Source: JACVRW01 sp963837445
GTDB lineage: Bacteria > Actinomycetota > Thermoleophilia > Solirubrobacterales > Thermoleophilaceae
DNA length: 64,000 bases
Assembly: GCA_963837445.1 (NCBI GenBank)
Contig: CAWINK010000002.1
Coordinates: 434,001 to 498,000, forward strand
Reading direction: 5' to 3'
This document shows, in pieces, positions 25,300 through 34,122 of the stretch. The notes below the pieces were generated by a model that was given only the letters and a program-made list of their open reading frames with translations, was not told the origin of the DNA and searched no databases. Within the stretch, counting starts at the first letter, position 1, and the number at the start of each line of letters is the position of its first letter. The position numbers and the translations under genes were made by a program.

Positions 25300-26399
25300 G
25301 AGACCACCGCGCGGAAGCGCTCGCCCAGATCCTCGTTCGCTACTCGACCAGGGTGAAGAAGGGCGACGTGTGCTCGATCGCGTCCACCGCCGCAGCCGAG
25401 CCGCTCGTGCAGGCGATCTACGAGGAGGTCCTGCGGGCCGGTGGCCTGCCGATCGTGCAGCTCTCCACGAGCGGCGCCCAGGCGGCCTTCTACGAGCTGG
25501 CCAGCGACGAGCAGCTCGACTGGGTTCCGCCGACCACGGAATGGACGGTCGAGAACGCCGACGTGCACATCTCCGTGTTGGCATCGCTCAACACGCGCGA
25601 GCTCTCCACGGCGGACCCGAAGAAGCAGGCCCGCCAGCAGAAGGCGCGCAAGCAGATCATGGAGACCTCGATGCGGCGCGCCGCCGAGGGCGGCTACCGG
25701 TGGTCGCTCACGCTCTTCCCGACTCACGCCTTCGCGAGCGAGGCGGGCATGTCGCTGTCCACCTACGAAGACTTCTACTACGCCGCTTGCCTCGCTCTCG
25801 ACGGCGATCCGGTGACCGCCTGGGAGCGCCAGTCCGAGCAGGTGCGGCGGCTCACGGACTGGGTGCAGGGCAAGGAGGAGGTGCGCATCCAGGCGGAGGG
25901 CACCGACATAACGCTGGGGGTGGCCGGCCGCAAGTGGATCCCGTGCGTGGGCGAGCACAACATGCCCGACGGCGAGTTCTTCACCGGGCCGGTGGAGGAC
26001 TCGGTGAACGGGGAGATCGCCTTCTCGTTCCCGGCGAGCTACGGCGGCCGCACCGTTTCCGGCGTGCGCATGCGCTTCGAGGACGGCAAGGTCGTGGACG
26101 CCTCTGCCGAGCAGGGCGAGGAGTTCCTCATCGAGATGCTCGACACCGACGAGGGCGCACGCCGGCTGGGCGAGCTCGGAATCGGCACGAACTTCGGCAT
26201 CTCCACCGCCACGAGGGAGATCCTGCTCGACGAGAAGATCGGCGGCACGGTCCACATGGCGGTCGGGATGGCCTATCCGGAGAGCGGCGGCACGAACAGC
26301 TCAGCCGTCCACTGGGACATGGTCTGCGACCTCCGCAGGGGCGGCTCGATCACCGTGGACGGCGAGGAACTGCAGCGCGACGGCAAATTCTCGGTGTAG
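25296..26399 (+). CDS. Aminopeptidase, M29 family
   Basis: 367 residues. The M29 metal ligands are visible in order: Glu in VGEHNMPDGEFFTGP (two Glu), then HMAVGMAYPESGGTNSSAVHWDMV giving His, Tyr, His and Asp. The last third is the conserved catalytic half. These are leucyl-type aminopeptidases that bind Co, Zn or Mg as a dinuclear site. It is the third gene of the pdxST unit by overlap, an unexpected linkage; PLP supply and peptide turnover have no obvious common step. Its stop is three bases from the convergent BNR-protein gene. Confidence 0.9.
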   Translation: MRDHRAEALAQILVRYSTRVKKGDVCSIASTAAAEPLVQAIYEEVLRAGGLPIVQLSTSGAQAAFYELASDEQLDWVPPTTEWTVENADVHISVLASLNTRELSTADPKKQARQQKARKQIMETSMRRAAEGGYRWSLTLFPTHAFASEAGMSLSTYEDFYYAACLALDGDPVTAWERQSEQVRRLTDWVQGKEEVRIQAEGTDITLGVAGRKWIPCVGEHNMPDGEFFTGPVEDSVNGEIAFSFPASYGGRTVSGVRMRFEDGKVVDASAEQGEEFLIEMLDTDEGARRLGELGIGTNFGISTATREILLDEKIGGTVHMAVGMAYPESGGTNSSAVHWDMVCDLRRGGSITVDGEELQRDGKFSV

Positions 26400-26402
26400 C
26401 CG

Positions 26403-29279
26403 CTAGCGGACGCGGCGGGTCACGTCGCGGCCCGGGCCGCCCCGGAAGGTCACCGGAATGCGGCCGACCACGGTCATGCGGTCGTTGCCCGCCCCGCCGT
26501 ACATGACGATGCGCCGCACGCCGGCGGCGCGGCAGCTCACGAGCCGCGGGCCCAGCGCCCTGCAGCGGCGGCCCGGCCGCAGGCGGGCCAGCGTGTCCCG
26601 CACCACCCAGCGGCGCCCCCGCTTGCGTGCGGTGAGGCTGTTTCTGACGCCGGGCGCGCCACGGATGACGAGGCGCGCGCCGCTGATCGCGACCGGGCCG
26701 CTCGACGGGCCGGGCGGGCCGTCCGGGACGGGCGGCAGCACGCCGCCGCTCGGTCCGGTGCCGGCGGTCGGCGGCTCGTAGGGGGGCTCGTCGGGGTTGC
26801 TCGGCAGCGGGTCGTCGGCCAAATCGTTCGCCAGGTCGTAGTGGCTCTGGATCTCGCCGGCGCTCAGCGCGCGCGTGTAGAGGGCGATCTCGTCGGCCTC
26901 GCCGGCCGCATAGGCCTCATTGGTGCCGTTCCGCATCACGTGCCAGGGGCTCGCGGCAAGATCCGACTCTGTCGCGTTGTTAGCCGTGTGCACCGGCGCG
27001 CCGTCGACGTAGAGGGCCACCGAGCTGCCGTTCTTGGTGGCGACGATGTGGTGCCACTCGCCGTTACGCACGGACTCGATGGGTTGGCCCGTGTTGAACC
27101 CCTGCCCGCCGACCCGGTATGTGAGGAATTGGTCAGTCGGATTGGCGAGGGCGGGCATCCAGCCGCGACTCGGGCCCGTGTTGTCGCGCATGACCGTCCT
27201 CCCGGAACGCCAGCGGAACCAGCCCTCGACCGTGGCGCCCGCGCCCAGCGCACTTCCGTCGATGGCCAGCTCGGCGCCCACGCCGTCGAAGGCCGCCGCC
27301 GTGTTCCGCAGCGGCCCGAGGACGCCGGGCTGGCCGAGCACGTAGCGACCCATGAGATTGCCGGTGGTGGCCGAGGTCTCGTCCTTGGACGTGGTTCCGG
27401 ACAGCTCGCCCAGCCGCCAGTAGTCGGCCAGACCCGAGGTCGCCAGAACCGCGTCGCGGTAGGGATCCGACGCGGGCGAGCTGCCCGCGACGAACACGCG
27501 GTCGTCACCCGACACGGTGCCCGTCGCGTTCTCCGCCGTGAGCCGGTAGTGGTAGACGTGACCCGAGTCGAGCCCCGGCAGCGTCGCGCTCACCTGGTGG
27601 AGGGCGTCGTCGCCGGGCAGCGTCTGGGCGCTGGTCTCGGCGCCGTACTCCTCCGTCGGGCCGTAGTCGACCCTCCAGGTCGTGGACTGGTTCTGCGGGT
27701 CCACGGCCCCGTGGACGGTCGAGCCGCCAGCCCCGCCCGTGTGCGCGGCCGGCGCGACCGGAAGCCCGACCAGGATCTCGTCGACGAACGTGCTGGACGC
27801 GCCACCCGTGTCGGTCACCGTGAGCGTCGGGAAGTAGCGGCCGCTCGCCGTGTAGGTGTGCGTGGGCTCCGGCCCGGTGGCGTCCGTGGTGCCGTCGGCG
27901 TCGAAGTCCCACGCGTAACCCGCGATCGACCCGTCCGGATCGCGTGCCCCGCCGGTGCCGAAGGTCACGTCGAGGTCCGCGGGCCCGCTCCTGACGTTCG
28001 GCTCGGCGTCCGCGATCGGCGGCACGTTCGCCGCGATCGGCATGAAGGCGTGGATGGAGGTGTCGTAGTCCTCGTAGTTCCAGTAGCCGCCGGTCATCCA
28101 GATCACGCTCAGATCGCCCCCGGTCGCGGCCATGCCGCGCGGCGAGACGGGGCGTACGTTCTTGGCGCCCGCGCTCAGCGCCGTCGGGGGGCTCCAGCTC
28201 AAGCCGCTGTCGGCGGTCGTTCGGGTCTCCACCTGCCAGGCGCCCGCGCCCACCTGGCGCGAGAGGTAGATACGCGTCGGGTCCTCGTGGTCGAGCGTGA
28301 TGCCGCCTGAGTAGCGCGGCGATCTGTCGGCCTCCTCCGCGATCGAGCCGCCCGCCGCGGTGATCTCGTTCACCTGCCATCCGCTGCCGGTCCAGCGCGC
28401 GTAGTGGTAGCGGTGGTCGGTCACGGTGGGGAAGCTGGCGAACACGAGCACGGGGTTGCCACTCGGGTCTGCGGCCACATCGTGGATCCAGGCCGGCGCC
28501 GTCCCGTCCCAGACGAGATCGCCCTCGGCAGGCGCGATCGGATCGTCGAGCGACCCAACCTGCTGGCCGCCGACCCGCTCGATCCGGCCGCCACGCACGC
28601 GCGCGTAGTAGATGTTGGAGTCGCGCGCGATGCTCGCCTGCTCGCCGGGGTGCACGTTGGTGTACGCCACGTGGATCGTGTCGCCGCCGCTCGCGTCGTA
28701 CTTGACGTAGGGCCGCGACCCGGGGTTGGTGATCAGCGTGCGGGCCGACGACCAGGTCGTCTCGCCGTCGTTCTGGAGCGAGAAAGTGGGGTTGTAGTTG
28801 CCCCCGCGCCAGAACAGGTAGGAGCGGCCCTCGTCCGCGAGCCGAATCGGGTTCGGGTAGGTGTAGCCGAAGCCGCCTGGCGTGTTCACGTCGACCGTCT
28901 GCGCCGGCTCCCAGGCGGTCACGTCTTCCGGCTCCGAGGAAACGCGGTAGTGCATCGCGGGCCCGACGTGGGCCGAGTAGTAGACGACGAGCCGCCCGTC
29001 CGGGCGCACCTGGAGCGACGGGTTCGCGTGGTCGTCCTGGTTGAGGCGGGCCTGGAGGACGGCCGTGACGCGCTCACCGGTGCCGTGATCGTAGGAGCTG
29101 ACCTTGATGTCGCCCTCGCGGTCCAACCAGCCGACATAGGTGCGTCCGTCGTGCGTGACCGCCCGTGGATCGCCGAACCACGACCAGGCCCCGTCCCCGA
29201 CGGGCTGTTCGACTGCGCCCGCAGGCCCCGCCGCGACAAGGGCCACGAAGACCGCCGCGGCTACGGCACCGAGCCTCAC
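26403..29279 (-). CDS. Large secreted BNR-repeat/PKD/LamG protein
   Basis: 958 residues. Signal peptide LGAVAAAVFVALVAAGPAGA. Residues ~30-415 are a BNR_4-type propeller (WSWFGDPRAV, SYDHGTGERV, NPSLQVRPDGRLVVYYSAHVGP), as found in polysaccharide lyases and sialidase-like enzymes. Residues ~425-500 are a PKD domain (YAWDFDADGTTDATGPEPTHTY). Residues ~640-800 are LamG/concanavalin-like (VEGWFRWRSG, EWHHIVATKNG, VALYVDGAP). A Pro-rich linker and an Arg-rich end with one RTX-like unit (GGAGNDRM) follow. It is probably extracellular and glycan-binding or glycan-cleaving. The start GTG 29279 is 8 bases after a TAGCCT box. Confidence 0.8.
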   Translation of the reverse strand: MRLGAVAAAVFVALVAAGPAGAVEQPVGDGAWSWFGDPRAVTHDGRTYVGWLDREGDIKVSSYDHGTGERVTAVLQARLNQDDHANPSLQVRPDGRLVVYYSAHVGPAMHYRVSSEPEDVTAWEPAQTVDVNTPGGFGYTYPNPIRLADEGRSYLFWRGGNYNPTFSLQNDGETTWSSARTLITNPGSRPYVKYDASGGDTIHVAYTNVHPGEQASIARDSNIYYARVRGGRIERVGGQQVGSLDDPIAPAEGDLVWDGTAPAWIHDVAADPSGNPVLVFASFPTVTDHRYHYARWTGSGWQVNEITAAGGSIAEEADRSPRYSGGITLDHEDPTRIYLSRQVGAGAWQVETRTTADSGLSWSPPTALSAGAKNVRPVSPRGMAATGGDLSVIWMTGGYWNYEDYDTSIHAFMPIAANVPPIADAEPNVRSGPADLDVTFGTGGARDPDGSIAGYAWDFDADGTTDATGPEPTHTYTASGRYFPTLTVTDTGGASSTFVDEILVGLPVAPAAHTGGAGGSTVHGAVDPQNQSTTWRVDYGPTEEYGAETSAQTLPGDDALHQVSATLPGLDSGHVYHYRLTAENATGTVSGDDRVFVAGSSPASDPYRDAVLATSGLADYWRLGELSGTTSKDETSATTGNLMGRYVLGQPGVLGPLRNTAAAFDGVGAELAIDGSALGAGATVEGWFRWRSGRTVMRDNTGPSRGWMPALANPTDQFLTYRVGGQGFNTGQPIESVRNGEWHHIVATKNGSSVALYVDGAPVHTANNATESDLAASPWHVMRNGTNEAYAAGEADEIALYTRALSAGEIQSHYDLANDLADDPLPSNPDEPPYEPPTAGTGPSGGVLPPVPDGPPGPSSGPVAISGARLVIRGAPGVRNSLTARKRGRRWVVRDTLARLRPGRRCRALGPRLVSCRAAGVRRIVMYGGAGNDRMTVVGRIPVTFRGGPGRDVTRRVR

Positions 29280-29287
29280 ACGTCCTG

Positions 29288-29293
29288 AGGCTA
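29288..29293 (-). promoter_or_regulatory. -10 box for the BNR/PKD/LamG gene
   Basis: TAGCCT on the minus strand, 8 bases before GTG 29279. Confidence 0.4.
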
Positions 29294-29331
29294 GCTTGGG
29301 CGGCGGCGCTTGCCGACAGTTGCGCGAATGC

Positions 29332-30381
29332 CTAGGCCTCCAGCGGGTTCGCGCGCTTCACGTCGCGCTTCTGCGCGAGCAGCCGAGCGTCCGCGCACGC
29401 CACCAGCTGATCCGGCGTGCCGGCGTCCTCGGGGGCCAGGGCGGCCGCGAAGGTGGCCGCGGGCTCGACCGAGTCGCGCAGGTCGCGCAGCAGCCGCAGC
29501 ACCCCGGCCGGGCCGGCGCCCGGCGCAATGAGCGCGAACTCGTCCCCGCCGATTCTGGCCAGGCAGTCGCCCTGACGGGCCACCGATGCCGCCGCGATCG
29601 CCACGGATTGCAGCACCGCATCCCCGGCGGGATGGCCCTGCTCGTCATTCACGCGCTTGAAGTCGTCGAGATCGATGAGGACGAGCGCGTACGAGTCCCC
29701 GGTCGCCGCGGCCCGCTCGAGCGCGAGGTCGAAGCCGCGCCGGTTGGCAACGCCAGTGAGCGGGTCGAGCTCCGCCATCGTCCGCTGGTGCAGCTCGGCG
29801 CGCACGAGGCGGCCCTTGAGGAACTGGACGGCGACGGTCGCCCCGCCCACCGCGAGCACAAACATCAGGAGCCGCGCTGGGTAGCCCATTTCAAGCACCC
29901 GGTTGTCGTAGACGAGCGGGGTCGCATACGCACAGCCGAACAGTGCCACCAGCGGCCAGGCCAGCCGCGGCGGGAAGAAGTACGACACGAACAGAGCGGT
30001 GAAGATCATCACCGGCTGGAGGAAGCTGGTGGCGCCACCGGTTGCCCAGAGCGACAGGGCCACGACCGGCATCATCACGGCCGTCACGAGGGCTCGCGTG
30101 CCGATCGCCATGCCGCGGCCGTTCGCGGCCATGGCGAGCGACATGACGCCCCAGGCCACGGCGAGGAACCCGAGCAGAAGCGCGACGGCGGTGTGGCTTC
30201 GCTCGGAGCCCGGCAGCACCAGCGCCACGCCCCCGCATACTCCGGTGGCCGTCCACATCAATCCTGACGTGAAATCAGGCAGCGGGCCGTCGTCCCATGG
30301 ATTCCCATCGGCGTGGAGCGGGCGGCTGAGGCTCTCCTTGAAGCCAAGCATGCTTCTGGAGACCATCGGCGTTCTGTCCAT
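29332..30381 (-). CDS. Membrane GGDEF diguanylate cyclase
   Basis: 349 residues from ATG 30381 (ATG 30396 or 30366 are alternatives). The N-terminal ~200 residues hold about six membrane segments (GVALVLPG, VALLLGFLAVAWGVMSL, LVTAVMMPVVAL, LFVSYFFPP, LLMFVLAVGGATVAV). The GGDEF domain starts at DPLTGVANRRGFDLAL and has the active-site RIGGDEFALI, so it should make c-di-GMP. No RxxD inhibitory site is visible just upstream of the motif. There is no EAL. The start is a few bases from the divergent yebC, so the two share a very small control region. The HD-GYP gene at 41550 is a likely counterpart. Confidence 0.86.
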   Translation of the reverse strand: MDRTPMVSRSMLGFKESLSRPLHADGNPWDDGPLPDFTSGLMWTATGVCGGVALVLPGSERSHTAVALLLGFLAVAWGVMSLAMAANGRGMAIGTRALVTAVMMPVVALSLWATGGATSFLQPVMIFTALFVSYFFPPRLAWPLVALFGCAYATPLVYDNRVLEMGYPARLLMFVLAVGGATVAVQFLKGRLVRAELHQRTMAELDPLTGVANRRGFDLALERAAATGDSYALVLIDLDDFKRVNDEQGHPAGDAVLQSVAIAAASVARQGDCLARIGGDEFALIAPGAGPAGVLRLLRDLRDSVEPAATFAAALAPEDAGTPDQLVACADARLLAQKRDVKRANPLEA

Positions 30382-30386
30382 AGACT
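30381..30386 (+). promoter_or_regulatory. -10 box for yebC
   Basis: TAGACT, 8 bases before ATG 30395. Confidence 0.4.
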
Positions 30387-30394
30387 TGAAGTTC

Positions 30395-31147
30395 ATGGCT
30401 GGGCATTCAAAGTGGGCGTCGATCAAGCACAAGAAGAAGGCGGTCGACGCCAAGCGCGGCGCCCTGTTCACAAAGCTCACCCGCGCGATCACCGTGGCCG
30501 CCCGCGAGGGCGGGGGAGACCCGGATGGGAACCCGGCTCTGGCGCTCGCGATCCAGAAGGCGCGCGATGCCTCGATGCCGAAGGACAACATCGAGCGCGC
30601 GGTCGCCAAGGGCACGGGCGCGGACTCCGACGCCGACGCCTACGAGGCCGTCCTTTACGAGGGCTACGGACCGGGCGGGGTGGCGATCCTGGTGGAGGCG
30701 CTCACCGACAACCGCAACCGCACGGGCTCCGAGGTGCGGAACGCCTTCACGAAGCACGGCGGCAGCCTCGGCGAGCCCGGCTCGGTGGCCTGGACCTTCG
30801 AGAAGAAGGGCGAGATCGTGGTGGACGGGTCGCGCTACTCCGAGGATGACCTGCTGGTCGCGATCGACGCCGGCGCCGAGGACGTGGCGCTCGACGGCGA
30901 CGTATGGGAGATCGTGACCGGGCCCGCGGAGCTCACCGCCGTCCGCAGGGCGATCGAGGACGCCGGGGTGGAGATCGACTCCGCCGAGCTGGTTCAGCGG
31001 CCCACCACGCGGACGCCCGTCGAGGAGGATCGCGTGGCCACGCTGATGCGGCTCATCGACGCGCTCGAGGAGAACGACGACGTGCAGGGCGTGCACGCAA
31101 ACTTCGACGTGGACGCCGAGGTGCTCGAGCGAGTGGCCGCCGTGTGA
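30395..31147 (+). CDS. YebC/TACO1 family protein
   Basis: 250 residues, standard length. The start MAGHSKWASIKHKKK and later KARDASMPKDNIERAVAKG, YEGYGPGGVAILVEALTDNRNRT and the Gly-rich domains are the family signatures. Originally described as a DNA-binding regulator of ruvC; newer work ties the family to ribosome function on proline stretches. The position just upstream of ruvCAB is the classical one. The DoxX-like gene overlaps its stop codon (GTGA). Confidence 0.94.
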   Translation: MAGHSKWASIKHKKKAVDAKRGALFTKLTRAITVAAREGGGDPDGNPALALAIQKARDASMPKDNIERAVAKGTGADSDADAYEAVLYEGYGPGGVAILVEALTDNRNRTGSEVRNAFTKHGGSLGEPGSVAWTFEKKGEIVVDGSRYSEDDLLVAIDAGAEDVALDGDVWEIVTGPAELTAVRRAIEDAGVEIDSAELVQRPTTRTPVEEDRVATLMRLIDALEENDDVQGVHANFDVDAEVLERVAAV

Positions 31148-31494
31148 GGGCCCGGGTTGGCGCGGCCGTCTTCTGGGTGTTCGCGGGCAGCATGCACTTC
31201 GTCATCCCGCGCCAGTACGAGGCGATCGTGCCGCCGTACCTGGCGCGCTGGAAGAAGGAGCTCGTCGTGGCGAGCGGGATAGCGGAGATCGCCGGGGGAA
31301 TCGCGGTGCTGCCCGACCAGACCCGGCGCGGCGCGCGCTGGTGGCTGCTGGCCACGCTCGTGGCGGTCTACCCGGCCAACATCCACATGGCCGTGAACTC
31401 GAAGGACTTCCCGAAGATCCCGCCGGCCGCGCTCTGGGCGCGACTGCCGGTTCAGGGACTCTTCGCGTTGCTCACCTGGCGCGGAACGCAGTAA
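31144..31494 (+). CDS. DoxX-like small membrane protein
   Basis: 116 residues from GTG 31144, overlapping the yebC stop. Four hydrophobic segments are visible (AAVFWVFAGSMHFV, LVVASGIAEIAGGIAVL, WWLLATLVAVYPANIHM, LPVQGLFALLTW) together with the HF..P..Y.....PP pattern of DoxX-type proteins. The family has roles in redox or membrane stress but no agreed mechanism. It sits between yebC and ruvC, probably one transcript. Confidence 0.78.
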   Translation: MRARVGAAVFWVFAGSMHFVIPRQYEAIVPPYLARWKKELVVASGIAEIAGGIAVLPDQTRRGARWWLLATLVAVYPANIHMAVNSKDFPKIPPAALWARLPVQGLFALLTWRGTQ

Positions 31495-31541
31495 CCCCGC
31501 GGGGGAGGCGTCCGCACCTCCGCGCAGAATCACAGCTATTG

Positions 31542-32030
31542 GTGATCATCCTCGGAATCGATCCGGGCACCGCGCATACCGGCTATGGCGTGGTGCTCTC
31601 GCACGGGACGCGGCTTGCCGCGCTGGACGGCGGCGTGATCGAGACGCGCGCAGGCGTTCCGCTGGAGCGCCGGCTTGCCGATATTCACGCGCGCGTGTGC
31701 GACCTGATCCGCGAGCACGAGCCGGCCGCCCTCGCGGTCGAGGACCTCTACTTCGGGCGCAACGCCCACAGCGCCTTCGCGGTGGGCCAGGCCCGCGGGG
31801 TCGTGCTGCTGTCCGCCGGCATGGCGGGCATCCCGTGCTTCTCCTACACGCCTCAGGCGGTCAAGCAGGCGGTCTGCGGCAGCGGCTCGGCCGCGAAGGA
31901 GCAGGTGCAGCGCATGGTCGGCACGCTGCTCTCGCTCCCGGAGCCGCCGAGCCCGGACCACGCTGCCGACGCCCTTGCCGTGGCCATCTGCCATGCGAAC
32001 GGCGCTCCCCTTAAGGCGGCCCTGGCGTGA
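31542..32030 (+). CDS. ruvC: Holliday junction resolvase RuvC
   Basis: 162 residues from GTG 31542. The catalytic acids of the RNase H-like fold are visible: Asp in ILGIDPGTAHTGYG, Glu in LAVEDLYFGRN, and the Asp pair in SPDHAADALAVAICH. It cuts Holliday junctions with RuvAB. It is directly followed by ruvA (GTGA overlap) and ruvB. The frame is open upstream, but homology starts at VIILGIDPG. Confidence 0.95.
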   Translation: MIILGIDPGTAHTGYGVVLSHGTRLAALDGGVIETRAGVPLERRLADIHARVCDLIREHEPAALAVEDLYFGRNAHSAFAVGQARGVVLLSAGMAGIPCFSYTPQAVKQAVCGSGSAAKEQVQRMVGTLLSLPEPPSPDHAADALAVAICHANGAPLKAALA

Positions 32031-32605
32031 TCGCTTCCATACGCGGTGAGGTGCTCTCCAGGTTGCCCGGCGATGTCGTCATCGAGGCCGCGGGCGTGGG
32101 CTACCGCCTCGCCGTCTCCTCCGAGACGCTCAGCTCGGTCGGGAGCCCCGGCCAGCAGGCCACGCTCCTGACGCATCTCGTCCTGCGCGACGACGGCATG
32201 CACCTCTACGGCTTCTCGTCCGAGGCCGAGCGCGAGCTCTTCCTGATGCTGATCGGCGTGCAGGGCATCGGCCCGAAGGTGGCGCTGGCGGTGCTGTCCG
32301 GCGGCGCTCCGCGCGAGCTCCTGAACGCCATCGCCTCCGGCGACACGGCCCGCTTCCAGACGGTGCCGGGCATCGGCAAGCGCACCGCGGAGCGCATCAT
32401 CGTGGAGCTGCGCGAGAAGGTGGCCGGCAAGGCCACCGACGACATCGTGGTGCGGCGGACCGGCTCCGATGACCCGCGCACGCTCGCGCGCGAGGGCCTC
32501 CTCGGGCTCGGCTTCACGCCCCAGGAGGCCGACAGGCTGCTCGACCAGGCCGGAGGCGAGACGCCCGAGGACCTGATCGCGGGCGCACTGAGGGCGGCAC
32601 GATGA
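32027..32605 (+). CDS. ruvA: Holliday junction branch migration protein RuvA
   Basis: 192 residues. The N-terminal OB domain begins IASIRGEVLSRLPGDVVIEAAGVGYRL. Two helix-hairpin-helix motifs follow (LIGVQGIGPKVALAVLS and VPGIGKRTAERIIVELREK). The C-terminal RuvB-binding three-helix domain is ALREGLLGLGFTP-like at 150-190. It tetramerises on the junction and loads RuvB. Start overlaps ruvC (GTGA), stop overlaps ruvB (ATGA). Confidence 0.95.
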   Translation: MIASIRGEVLSRLPGDVVIEAAGVGYRLAVSSETLSSVGSPGQQATLLTHLVLRDDGMHLYGFSSEAERELFLMLIGVQGIGPKVALAVLSGGAPRELLNAIASGDTARFQTVPGIGKRTAERIIVELREKVAGKATDDIVVRRTGSDDPRTLAREGLLGLGFTPQEADRLLDQAGGETPEDLIAGALRAAR

Positions 32606-33642
32606 CCGGGATCCGAACGCCGGGCGTGGAGCGAATACAGCAGCCCGCCCCTCTGCCGGCCGAGGACGACCTCGACCGCTCCCTGCGCCCCAAGAAGCTC
32701 GAGGACTTCGTGGGCCAGGAGCGCGTGAAGGAGCAGCTCGCGATCTTCATCGAGGCCGCCCAGGCCCGCGGCGAGGCGCTCGACCACGTGCTGCTGGCCG
32801 GTCCGCCCGGCCTGGGAAAGACCTCGCTCGCGCAGATCGTGGCGAACGAGCTCGGTGCCGGCTTCGTGCCCACCGCCGGCCCGGCGCTCGAGCGCAAGGG
32901 CGACGTGGCGAGCTACCTCACGGCGCTCGAGCCGCGCAGCGTCTTCTTCGTCGACGAGATCCACCGGCTCCCGCGCGCGCTCGAGGAGACCTTCTATCCG
33001 GCGATGGAGGACCGCAAGCTGCCGATCACGGTGGGCCAGGGGGCGGGCGCCCGCGTCGTCTCGCTCGACCTGCCCGCATTCACCCTGATCGGCGCCACCA
33101 CCCGGACCGGCCTGCTCACCACCCCGCTGCGCGACCGCTTCGGCGTGACCCACCGCCTCGGACTGTACGAGCCGGCCGACCTCGCGCGCATCGTGCTGCG
33201 CTCCGCGGGCATCCTCGATGTGGAGATCGACACGGCGGGCGCCGAGGCGATCGCCCGGCGCTCGCGCGGCACCCCGCGCGTGGCGAACCGGCTGCTGAAG
33301 CGCGTGCGCGACTTCGCCGAGGTGCGCGGCGCGGGCCACATCGAGGAGAACGTGGCGATGGAGGCCCTCGACCTGCTCGAGGTGGACGCCGCCGGGCTCG
33401 ACCGTCTCGACCGGGAGATCCTCCGCGCGATCTGCGGGAAGTTCGGCGGCGGGCCCGTGGGCCTCAGTACCCTGGCCGTCGCCGTGGGGGAGGAGGCCGA
33501 CACGATCGAGGACGTCTACGAGCCCTATCTGCTCCAGCAGGGGTTCCTCATGCGGACGCCCCGCGGCCGCGTCGCGACCGACGCAGCGTTCGGCCATCTC
33601 GGTCTCGAGCCGCCCCGCGGGGGCTCGCAGCGCCTCTTCTAA
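32602..33642 (+). CDS. ruvB: Holliday junction branch migration ATPase RuvB
   Basis: 346 residues. AAA+ features are LAGPPGLGKTSLAQIVANE (Walker A), VFFVDEIHRLPRALEE (Walker B) and TLIGATTRTGLLT (sensor 1). The winged-helix C-terminus has VGLSTLAVAVGEEADTIEDVYEPYLLQQGFLMRTPRGR. It drives branch migration with RuvA. The gene ends 36 bases before the zinc-ribbon/PAS gene. Confidence 0.96.
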   Translation: MTGIRTPGVERIQQPAPLPAEDDLDRSLRPKKLEDFVGQERVKEQLAIFIEAAQARGEALDHVLLAGPPGLGKTSLAQIVANELGAGFVPTAGPALERKGDVASYLTALEPRSVFFVDEIHRLPRALEETFYPAMEDRKLPITVGQGAGARVVSLDLPAFTLIGATTRTGLLTTPLRDRFGVTHRLGLYEPADLARIVLRSAGILDVEIDTAGAEAIARRSRGTPRVANRLLKRVRDFAEVRGAGHIEENVAMEALDLLEVDAAGLDRLDREILRAICGKFGGGPVGLSTLAVAVGEEADTIEDVYEPYLLQQGFLMRTPRGRVATDAAFGHLGLEPPRGGSQRLF

Positions 33643-33663
33643 CCTGCGCTTTAGGCCAGCCCC

Positions 33664-33669
33664 TACCCT
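33664..33669 (+). promoter_or_regulatory. -10 box for the zinc-ribbon/PAS gene
   Basis: TACCCT, 9 bases before ATG 33679. Confidence 0.45.
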
Positions 33670-33678
33670 TGACCCCTC

Positions 33679-34122
33679 ATGCCGATCTTCATCTGCCCGA
33701 ACTGCGGCAACCGCAGCGAGTCAGCCGAGCGCACCGCCGGCTTCCAGACTCGCGCGAAGGCCTGCAAGCGCTGCGGATTTGGCTTCCTCTTCGAGCTGCT
33801 GGACGATTACTACCCGGCCCCGAACGCGGCGTTTTTCATCCTCGACCAGCAGGCTCGCCTGATCGGCACAGGCCGCGGCGCACGGGAGCTCACCGGGCTC
33901 GGTGACCTCGACGTGATCGGCCGCCCGGTGAACGACGTGCTCAACCTCCAGTTCGACGAAGGTGGCGACCACATCGCCACGGCGCTCGAATGGGGCGTAC
34001 GGGTGCTGGACAAGCCGGTGGTGGTGCACGCCGAGGGAGACCGCCCCGAGTCCGCGAAGGCTGACATCTTTCCTGCGTATGACGACGACGGAGGCCTTCT
34101 CCTCGTGCTGACGCCGCGATGA
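33679..34122 (+). CDS. Zinc-ribbon plus PAS domain protein
   Basis: 147 residues. Cys6/Cys9 (CPNC) and Cys29/Cys32 (CKRC) form a zinc ribbon. Residues ~45-147 read as a PAS domain (NAAFFILDQQARLIGTGRGARELTG, GRPVNDVLNLQF, then two strands at the end). There is no output domain, so it should act through protein contact. It has its own -10 box but is overlapped at the stop by secDF (ATGA). What it senses is unknown; a metal or redox sensor tuning export is one guess. Confidence 0.75.
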   Translation: MPIFICPNCGNRSESAERTAGFQTRAKACKRCGFGFLFELLDDYYPAPNAAFFILDQQARLIGTGRGARELTGLGDLDVIGRPVNDVLNLQFDEGGDHIATALEWGVRVLDKPVVVHAEGDRPESAKADIFPAYDDDGGLLLVLTPR

